Assembly: GCA_030018555.1 (NCBI GenBank)
Contig: JASEHY010000027.1
Location: forward strand, 1 to 12,120
Direction of reading: 5' to 3'
Origin: Planctomycetota bacterium
Lineage (GTDB): Bacteria; Planctomycetota; MHYJ01; JACQXL01
Length of the DNA: 12,120 nucleotides
Positions within the stretch are counted from its first letter, which is position 1. Each line of letters starts with the position of its first letter. The position numbers and the translations under genes are program-made. Of the stretch, positions 1 through 5,625 are shown in pieces. A model generated the notes under the pieces. That model was not told the DNA's origin and made no database searches. It was given only the letters and a program-made list of their open reading frames with translations.

Positions 1-3000
1 CCACGCTCTCTTCACTACTTCCTTTAAGTATTCCAACCACATTATAAGTAGCGCAATCCCTTTCCCAGTATGTCTCCGTTTCTATATTGACGAAAACATT
101 GTCAGCAAGTAGTTCTTTAGACGCTTCTTCAGTAATAATAGCCGATAACACCCCTCTGTCCCCATTTATTAAGGGGGAATATATCCTTGATTGTCCTTTG
201 AGAGTAAGAGACCGAAGGGAATCCCTATATTTATCTGTTGCACCCACAGGAGATGATGCCAGCCGTTGCTGGAGCGCCGGAGATGGAAACTCCATCCAGA
301 TAGCACTTTCATCTGCTAAATTTTTAGTGATGATTACAACGGCTTTTGCGCCGTGTTGTATTGCATTAGTAACCTTGTAAAGTGATGAGGCATATTGGAC
401 TGCTGTTATTGTTTCAGGTAAACCGGATTTTATTAGAACTATTTTGCCTTCTGCATCGATACGATTGATTTTGTAATCATCATAATTAAGTTCTTCTGCC
501 GAGATTCCGTAATTAGCAAATACCATAGAACCGCTGACTTGTCCATTGTTAGAGAAATTAAGGGGCAGGAGATCTCTACCGAGAGTAAATTGTTTAACCT
601 TTCCATCCGGCAGTGTTAGAGAGAATGAGTTTTTCTTCCCTAATTTCTGCATTTTAATATCAAAGGGCTGGATTTCTGTAATAAGACCGTATTTCTTGAA
701 TTCCTGTGCGATATATTCTGCGGCTAATTTATCGCCTTCGGTCCCGGGCTCCCTGCCGGCTAATCTGGCAGAAGCGAAATAATTATAATGTCGCTTAATG
801 TTTTCTATCCGTTTTAATCTGTGTCCATCTGCCCCGGAGTCCTTCAGGGTCTGTGGTTCAAAACGGTGTTCTAATAGATTAAATGGAGGAGTAAAGTCGC
901 CCTTACGAGTCATCTGTCCCTGCTCAAAGACCACATACTGGTCCCAGCGATAGAAAAAGATAATTCTGGAAGGCCTTTCTAATGCCTCTGATGATAATCC
1001 GAGAAAGATAGAAAGATATTTCTTATCATTATAGGGATTCCAGAAAGAAGCCAAAAGCGCCTGACCGGGAGATTGATAGGTCATCTGCTCAACGATGAAA
1101 CCATCTTTGAGTAAGGTAAAGTTAGTAGGTTTGTCCGCCAGAGGCGGATCCGCCTTTGGCGGAAAATAAGGATGATGCTGTAATTGAGCCGTAACAAGAT
1201 TGACCTGCGGTGTTCCCAAGAGGAAAAGCGAATTATTGCTTAAATCCTCTTGAGAGACCTTATTATCTGGTTTAATTATTGTCTTCTGCGCTGCCGAGAG
1301 TCGTTCCGCTACCTTTTTGTAGAGCGAGTTCTCTTCCGTGCTACCACCTGTTGGATAGATGACCAGAAGATTCTTATCACCGAGTGTCGCCCCTAAACAG
1401 GGCCATAACTCTTTGTCCTTCAGCCGTCTGAAGATATGATATTCAGGGTCTATCGCTATGGAAATAACCTTGCCTGCGTTAATCTCTATCGTCTTTGGCT
1501 CTACCAGCGATGCAATCTCTATAATACTTTCCTGATTACCCTTATCCGTTGTAACCACTACCGGCAGAAAAAGTCTAAAAGGTATAGCGGTATGTTGTTT
1601 TATCGTGAAAGTAATCTGGTATTTATCTGTTCCAACTGATTTTATTCTGACATCTTGTAGTGACAAATCAGGGACACCTGTGCGGTCAAGCCATTGAGTG
1701 AAGAACCATCCCAGTCTCAAGCCCGAGGTATTCTCAAAGGCGAGTTGGAAATCCTCCCAGTTTGCCTTCTTACCGCCTTTTTCCTGTATTACCATCTGCA
1801 GTGCTGAAAAGAATGCCCCATCACCAATCATCTGTCTGAGTATATGAAACATTGCTGAAGGTTTACCATAACCAACCTCACTGTCTGCTTCTACCTGTTT
1901 ACCTCTGAATTGCCTGACCGGGTAATCATTGTCTTCATTGATGAAAGCGGAGAATTTGGCACAATTTATCCGGCGATAGTTCAGGGCATCGGCTGGTGTC
2001 CTTTTGAGCTCCAGATAATAATAATTAGAACAATAAGTGGTCAATCCTTCACACCAATTACCTCTTGCTTCATCTACATTAACGAAATTACCCCACCAGC
2101 AGTGCATAATCTCATGCCCCAGCCCGCCTTCCTGGATGTGCTTTCGCATAATCACATCTCTACCCAAAAGCGTATAAGAAGGCATACCATAGCCGGTGGT
2201 AAAGAAATTCTCTACTATAGAAAACGATTTATAGGGATAAGGTGTGAGGAATTGAGGGAAAAGTGTCAGGAATTCCTTTGCCGCATCAATATGTAGACGG
2301 GCAAGAGGTTGAGAACTTGGAGAAAAATATGTCGCAATTCTGATGCTACCACCGGACTTGCTAACAGGCCGACCGGCCGAGACCGGCTGGGGCAAAACCT
2401 CCTCAGTAACAATATATTTACCCGCCACTAAACTGTAAGAATCAAAGGGTATATCACTCGTCCAGACGGTTTTGACCCTATTACCAATATCTGTGAAATC
2501 TGTGGCTACGGTTCTCTCCTTGAGTTCGTTCTGTCCGACCACCTCCCAGCCGAGTGGGGTGAAAGTGGTAACCTCAAAATGAATCATCGGGCTGATGTGG
2601 GTGCGCGGATACCATCCACTGCCGTGGTGAAGAAAAACGCCTTCTTCTGAGATAATCCCTGATGTTCCCCCGCCTCTTACAAAGCCAAGGGTTTTTTCTT
2701 CCTCTACCTTGTGGTAAATCTTGCCCTCGTACGTACAGACCAAAGTCCCTCGTCCTTCGGTGAAAGGCAGAGAAAAATAATACTCTTGAAGATATTCTAA
2801 CTTGCCTTCTTGCAGTGAGCGTAGCGAACCTGTAACCACTTTAATCTCTTGCTCTTCCCCTTCCCCTTGGTATAGTTTTAATGATTCCAATTCTAGTGCT
2901 GGATGCAGGGCGAAATAGAAACTAGCAAGTTTCTTATACTTCTCTCTCTCCACGACAACCTCTATTGTATCCTCTATCTTGATATAATGTTCTGGCGGGC

Positions 3001-3139
3001 TTATCTCTGCTATGATTTTATGAGAGACGATTGGCAAAGGTTCTATTACTGAAGAGAATTTAGATTGGCAGGCAAAAAGACCGAATAATGGTGCGATGAT
3101 TACACCGAAGAACAACATAACGCAAAAAACTCTTTTCAT
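1..3139 (-). CDS. Exported M1 metallopeptidase fused to a PA/M28 aminopeptidase (C-terminus off the window)
   Basis: The frame is open for 1046 codons from ATG 3139 to the left edge. GGAG at 3148-3151, 8 nt upstream, favours this start over the in-frame ATG at 3145. Residues 1-24 look like a signal peptide ending LFAC, a possible lipobox with unusual Phe at -2, so export and perhaps lipid anchoring are likely. The M1 part has IVENFF (307-313, the GxMEN equivalent), GYGMPS, zinc motif HEIMH (342-346), Glu364 in GNWCEGL and a candidate catalytic Tyr424. Only 17 residues separate HEXXH from that Glu; most M1 enzymes have 18. From about residue 775 the sequence becomes M28-like: ASARLAGREPG (789-799), then a PA-like insert (about 865-990 with GKIVLI and HGAKAVVIIT) and NVVGIL (1033-1038). 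The M28 metal ligands would lie beyond the window. Expected role: zinc-dependent peptide degradation outside the cytoplasm. Palindromic DNA is translated at about residues 251-259 and 659-669. Confidence 0.88.
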   Translation of the reverse strand, partial: MKRVFCVMLFFGVIIAPLFGLFACQSKFSSVIEPLPIVSHKIIAEISPPEHYIKIEDTIEVVVEREKYKKLASFYFALHPALELESLKLYQGEGEEQEIKVVTGSLRSLQEGKLEYLQEYYFSLPFTEGRGTLVCTYEGKIYHKVEEEKTLGFVRGGGTSGIISEEGVFLHHGSGWYPRTHISPMIHFEVTTFTPLGWEVVGQNELKERTVATDFTDIGNRVKTVWTSDIPFDSYSLVAGKYIVTEEVLPQPVSAGRPVSKSGGSIRIATYFSPSSQPLARLHIDAAKEFLTLFPQFLTPYPYKSFSIVENFFTTGYGMPSYTLLGRDVIMRKHIQEGGLGHEIMHCWWGNFVNVDEARGNWCEGLTTYCSNYYYLELKRTPADALNYRRINCAKFSAFINEDNDYPVRQFRGKQVEADSEVGYGKPSAMFHILRQMIGDGAFFSALQMVIQEKGGKKANWEDFQLAFENTSGLRLGWFFTQWLDRTGVPDLSLQDVRIKSVGTDKYQITFTIKQHTAIPFRLFLPVVVTTDKGNQESIIEIASLVEPKTIEINAGKVISIAIDPEYHIFRRLKDKELWPCLGATLGDKNLLVIYPTGGSTEENSLYKKVAERLSAAQKTIIKPDNKVSQEDLSNNSLFLLGTPQVNLVTAQLQHHPYFPPKADPPLADKPTNFTLLKDGFIVEQMTYQSPGQALLASFWNPYNDKKYLSIFLGLSSEALERPSRIIFFYRWDQYVVFEQGQMTRKGDFTPPFNLLEHRFEPQTLKDSGADGHRLKRIENIKRHYNYFASARLAGREPGTEGDKLAAEYIAQEFKKYGLITEIQPFDIKMQKLGKKNSFSLTLPDGKVKQFTLGRDLLPLNFSNNGQVSGSMVFANYGISAEELNYDDYKINRIDAEGKIVLIKSGLPETITAVQYASSLYKVTNAIQHGAKAVVIITKNLADESAIWMEFPSPALQQRLASSPVGATDKYRDSLRSLTLKGQSRIYSPLINGDRGVLSAIITEEASKELLADNVFVNIETETYWERDCATYNVVGILKGSSEESV
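1134..1163. repeat. Two back-to-back 15-bp palindromes inside the peptidase gene
   Basis: Positions 1134-1148 and 1149-1163 are each a hairpin with perfect 6-bp arms (TCCGCC/GGCGGA) and a 3-base loop (AGA in one, TTT in the other). They abut with no spacer and are translated in frame as a Pro-rich stretch (PPKADPPLAD) in the linker between the M1 and M28 parts of the peptidase. The position suggests tolerated insertion in a flexible linker. Confidence 0.8.
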
Positions 3140-3156
3140 TATCATTACTCCTTTTA

Positions 3157-3207
3157 GATACTGTTAGCGATGGCGTTCCAGCAGGGACGCCAGAGCGTTA
3201 CAGTATC
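3157..3207. repeat. Nested inverted repeat in the divergent intergenic region
   Basis: Outer arms GATACTGT (3157-3164) and ACAGTATC (3200-3207) are perfect. An inner hairpin has arms TGGCGT (3171-3176) and ACGCCA (3187-3192). The element lies between the peptidase start and a second palindrome that begins three bases later. It would be transcribed in the peptidase 5' leader if the promoter at 3252-3280 is used. Confidence 0.75.
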
Positions 3208-3209
3208 TT

Positions 3210-3239
3210 ATCCCGCCCCGATAAATATCGGGGCGGGAT
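3210..3239. repeat. GC-rich palindrome, 13-bp arms, 4-base loop
   Basis: The arms ATCCCGCCCCGAT (3210-3222) and ATCGGGGCGGGAT (3227-3239) are perfect complements around AAAT. It resembles an intrinsic terminator stem, but both flanking genes point away from it, so no terminator is needed here. The CCCGAT/ATCGGG core recurs inside carB at 6252-6269 and at 8260-8275, which fits a dispersed repeat family better. Confidence 0.8.
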
Positions 3240-3251
3240 TTTCCTTGACTC

Positions 3252-3280
3252 CTTATAGGATGTCTTTCTACAGAAAACAA
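3252..3280 (-). promoter_or_regulatory. Possible promoter for the peptidase gene
   Basis: Read on the minus strand, TTGTTT (3280-3275) and TATAAG (3257-3252) are separated by 17 bases. The -10 matches consensus at 5 of 6 positions, the -35 weakly. The message would carry a leader of roughly 100 nt containing both intergenic hairpins. Sequence match only. Confidence 0.35.
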
Positions 3281-3328
3281 ACCTGTAATCCAAAAAGATT
3301 GTTGAGTCAAGTAAAACTAACTGAAAGA

Positions 3329-3357
3329 TTGCCTTCCCTTAGAAAAAAGGTTACAAT
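3329..3357 (+). promoter_or_regulatory. Likely tsaB promoter
   Basis: TTGCCT (3329-3334) and TACAAT (3352-3357) are separated by exactly 17 bases. Only nine bases separate the -10 from the tsaB ATG, so transcription would start about three bases before the start codon. No Shine-Dalgarno sequence is present. The message is probably leaderless or nearly so. Confidence 0.5.
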
Positions 3358-3366
3358 TCTTCAGAT

Positions 3367-4152
3367 ATGAAAATAATCGGAATAGAAACCTCGTCTATTC
3401 ATGGTGGTGTTGCGGCTCTGGACATTCCCACTCTTGCACACCATTTTAAGTGTAGGGTAAAAGAGATTACCCTTAAGAAAGGGTTAATACACGGCAAGTC
3501 AGTGGTGCCTGCTCTGGATAGGTTACTCAATAAAGTAAAATGGCGTAAAGATGAGATAGAATTGATCGCTGTTGATATTGGTCCGGGCTCATATACCGGT
3601 CTGCGGGTCGGTCTTGCTATTGCTAAAACTATATCGTTTTTCTTGAATATCAAAATCATCGGCGTCCCATCACTTGATGTTTTAGTAGATAATTTAGGGG
3701 GGGGGGCTGAGGCAGATTATCACTTCATCTGTCCGGTTATTGATGCTAAATGGAATCAGGTTTATACAGCAATCTATGAGAGAAGAGAGATTCCTGATAA
3801 AAGAGAGGAAAAGTGGAAGTATAAACGTTGTACTGATTATCTTGCTATAAGTCCTGAGGAATTAGTGAGATTATTAACCGGATATATTAGCAGAGCAAAA
3901 GGTAAAACGCTATTATTCGGGGATGGTCTTAAAAGTTATCAGGAAGTCTTTAAGAGGTTAAAAGATAGCCCGCTTTTTGTGTTCTCCCCCACCGAAGACC
4001 TCTGGTTTCCTAAAGCGAGAAATGTTGCTATTTTAGGATATAAATATTATAAAGAAGGCAAAGAGGATGACCCGATAAAGTTATTGCCGATGTATTTAAG
4101 AAAGACAGAGGCAGAGATGAATAAAGCAAAGAGCATAGAGTCCAGCACATAA
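3367..4152 (+). CDS. tsaB: tRNA threonylcarbamoyladenosine biosynthesis protein TsaB
   Basis: TsaB is the ASKHA-fold partner of TsaD in making t6A at position 37 of ANN-decoding tRNAs in the cytoplasm. The 261-residue product begins MKIIGIETSS, the family N-terminus, and has the diagnostic DIGPGSYTGLRVG loop (residues 70-82) followed by AIAKT. The C-terminus (LLPMYLRKTEAE) is also family-like. It is slightly longer than the usual 220-240 residues. The start is the first ATG after a good promoter; there is no Shine-Dalgarno site. A run of ten G at 3697-3706 codes for the Gly-rich LGGGAEA segment and is a possible slippage or sequencing-error site, but the frame continues correctly on both sides. 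The stop codon lies inside a 13-bp inverted repeat shared with the spacer before alr, 64 bases downstream on the same strand, so the two are probably co-transcribed. Confidence 0.93.
   Translation: MKIIGIETSSIHGGVAALDIPTLAHHFKCRVKEITLKKGLIHGKSVVPALDRLLNKVKWRKDEIELIAVDIGPGSYTGLRVGLAIAKTISFFLNIKIIGVPSLDVLVDNLGGGAEADYHFICPVIDAKWNQVYTAIYERREIPDKREEKWKYKRCTDYLAISPEELVRLLTGYISRAKGKTLLFGDGLKSYQEVFKRLKDSPLFVFSPTEDLWFPKARNVAILGYKYYKEGKEDDPIKLLPMYLRKTEAEMNKAKSIESST
3697..3706 (+). repeat. Poly-G tract (G10) inside tsaB
   Basis: Ten consecutive G residues in the coding strand translate to part of a Gly-Gly-Gly segment. Homopolymers of this length are prone to replication slippage and to sequencing length errors. 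As given, the length keeps tsaB in frame. Confidence 0.95.
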
Positions 4153-4191
4153 CCTACCACGGTGGATATACCAAAGTAGTAGGTTATGTGC
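4145..4191. repeat. Inverted repeat spanning the tsaB stop and the tsaB-alr spacer
   Basis: Arms GCACATAACCTAC (4145-4157) and GTAGGTTATGTGC (4179-4191) are perfect 13-bp complements with a 21-base loop. The left arm contains the tsaB stop codon (4150-4152). No T-run follows, so it is not a classical intrinsic terminator. It could stabilise or process the tsaB-alr message or be a remnant of a mobile palindrome. Confidence 0.75.
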
Positions 4192-4216
4192 GGGATAAAC
4201 TCCGAGCGTAGATAAT

Positions 4217-5488
4217 ATGAAAAAATATCGTACCTGGTCAGAGATTAACCTTAAGACCCTCTCGGATAATGTCAGACACTTACGCACTCTGGTATGTCCG
4301 GAGGTCAACCCCGTTAGAAGTAATGGCGCCTTTGGCGCCATGCCCCCGCCCCCAGCGGTACGGACTTCTAACGGGGTAAAGATACTGGTCGTGGTCAAGG
4401 CAGATGCCTATGGTCACGGCGCTGTGCCGGTCGGCAGGACCGCCCTTGAAAGCGGTGCAGATATGCTCGGAGTCGGCGATTCTTCTGAAGCCATTGAACT
4501 CCGCCAGAGCGGTATCTTGGAGCCGATTCTCATACTCGGCGCAGTTATTGAAGAAGAAATCAGTTGGATGGTAAGTTACAATATCACGCCCACCATTCAC
4601 TCAATGGACCTTCTGGAACTTTTTAATGATGAGGCAAAGAGACAGAATAAATTGTTTTCTGTCCATCTTAAGATTGACAGCGGGATGAGCCGTCTGGGCT
4701 CAACACCAAAAAGGGCACTGGAAATCGCACGAAAACTACCCGCATTATCCCATCTTAAATTAGAAGGGATTTCCTCTCACCTCTCCTGTTCTTCAGACCA
4801 TAAGGAAAAGAGTTTTACAGAGAAGCAGGTAGGACTGTTTCGTCAGACTGTTGAAGAGATAGAAAACTCGCTGGGGCTAAAAATACCATTGAAACATATT
4901 GCCAATACGGGCGCAATTCTCTGTCACCCTGATGCACTCTTTACTATGGTCAGAGCAGGTGGTATCGTCTATGGCATAGACCCGGGTAATCTGAGGGAGA
5001 TTACTAATGCCGGTAAAAGGATTTCTTTCAACCCTATCCTGAGTCTTAAATCGCAGATTACCTTTCTGAAGATAGTTCCTACAGGAACCGCGGTAAGTTA
5101 TGGCAAAAATTATATTACCAAAAGAAGGACCAAAATCGCTACTATTCCAATCGGATATAACGATGGTTATCCTTATCATCTCTCCAATAAGGGACAAGTA
5201 ATTATCCACTGCAAAAAGGCACCGATTATCGGTGCTGTTACTATGGACTATATTATGGTTGATGTTACTGATATACATCCCTCGGCATCCTGTGGCTCTC
5301 ATGTTAAGGTCGGAGATGAAGTTATCCTGATTGGGTCTCAAGACCAGTCCACAAAAATTCCACCGGAAGCGAAGCAGAGTAATGTGGAGAGTATTCTCGT
5401 TGAGGATTTAGCCAGATTGTGCGAGGTCTCGCCTTATGTGATAACCTGTGGGCTGGGTAAAAGAGTAAAGAGGATGTATATAAACTGA
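4217..5488 (+). CDS. alr: Alanine racemase with an inserted palindromic element
   Basis: PLP-dependent interconversion of L- and D-alanine, supplying D-alanine for peptidoglycan. The 423-residue product starts with the family-typical RTWSEINLKTLSDNVRHLR. It has the PLP lysine in VVKADAYGHG (Lys61), the barrel motifs HLKIDSGMSRLG, and HIANTGA, and the catalytic tyrosine in TAVSYG (Tyr295). IPIGYNDGYP and VTMDYIMVD belong to the C-terminal domain. Residues 30-53 are foreign to the family: without them the chain would read CPE-VKILVVVKADAYGHG, the normal helix-to-strand step before the PLP lysine. This insert is encoded by a 72-bp inverted-repeat element. Apart from it the catalytic residues are intact, so the enzyme may still work, with the insert as a surface loop. 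It follows tsaB closely; no convincing ribosome-binding site is visible before ATG 4217. Confidence 0.93.
   Translation: MKKYRTWSEINLKTLSDNVRHLRTLVCPEVNPVRSNGAFGAMPPPPAVRTSNGVKILVVVKADAYGHGAVPVGRTALESGADMLGVGDSSEAIELRQSGILEPILILGAVIEEEISWMVSYNITPTIHSMDLLELFNDEAKRQNKLFSVHLKIDSGMSRLGSTPKRALEIARKLPALSHLKLEGISSHLSCSSDHKEKSFTEKQVGLFRQTVEEIENSLGLKIPLKHIANTGAILCHPDALFTMVRAGGIVYGIDPGNLREITNAGKRISFNPILSLKSQITFLKIVPTGTAVSYGKNYITKRRTKIATIPIGYNDGYPYHLSNKGQVIIHCKKAPIIGAVTMDYIMVDVTDIHPSASCGSHVKVGDEVILIGSQDQSTKIPPEAKQSNVESILVEDLARLCEVSPYVITCGLGKRVKRMYIN
4304..4377. repeat. In-frame palindromic element within alr
   Basis: Terminal arms ACCCCGTTAGAAGT (4308-4321) and ACTTCTAACGGGGT (4364-4377) are perfect 14-bp complements. 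Inside is a second hairpin, TGGCGCC-TTT-GGCGCCA (4324-4340), followed by a C-rich stretch. Removing 72 bp (24 codons, from the GTC at 4304) restores a normal alanine racemase. This resembles the logic of Rickettsia palindromic elements that enter genes in frame; I see no sequence relation to those. Confidence 0.82.
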
Positions 5489-5503
5489 AATCTGCAAGAA
5501 AAT

Positions 5504-5611
5504 TAAACACGAATAAGAGCGAATAGGACGAATCCCACGAATTTAATTCTCTATTCGTTTGGATTACATATTATTCGTGTCATTCGCTTTATTCGTCCCC
5601 ATTCGTGTTTA
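5504..5611. repeat. 108-bp intergenic inverted-repeat element with phased CGAAT motifs
   Basis: It is bounded by TAAACACGAAT (5504-5514) and its perfect complement ATTCGTGTTTA (5601-5611). The left part carries CGAAT at 5510, 5520, 5529 and 5538. The right part carries ATTCG at 5553, 5573, 5582, 5591 and 5601. Most copies are 9-10 bases apart, about one helical turn. The left end and the internal CGAATCCCACGAAT (5529-5542) recur exactly in the element at 8226-8394, so this is a repeat family. It fills nearly the whole gap between alr and the next reading frame. Confidence 0.8.
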
Positions 5612-5625
5612 TACTTTCCTATACT

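Noticed and set aside
1910..2296. 128-codon plus-strand frame
   Set aside because: It lies antisense to the conserved M1 catalytic region (HEIMH...CEGL), which is clearly the real coding strand; no ribosome-binding site or family resemblance.
3210..3239. Intrinsic terminator
   Set aside because: The stem is strong, but both neighbouring genes diverge from it and no proper T-run follows; the same core occurs inside coding sequence.
3170..3370. 66-codon plus-strand frame ending at the tsaB start
   Set aside because: It is made mostly of the two intergenic palindromes and promoter DNA and lacks any start signal.
4280..5341. Several minus-strand frames opposite alr
   Set aside because: They are shadows of the well-conserved alanine racemase frame.
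5504..5611. Regularly spaced CGAAT repeats as a CRISPR array or plasmid iterons
   Set aside because: The units are only 5 bp, spacers 4-5 bp, and the two halves are in opposite orientation; there are no unique 30-bp spacers and no replication or cas gene nearby.
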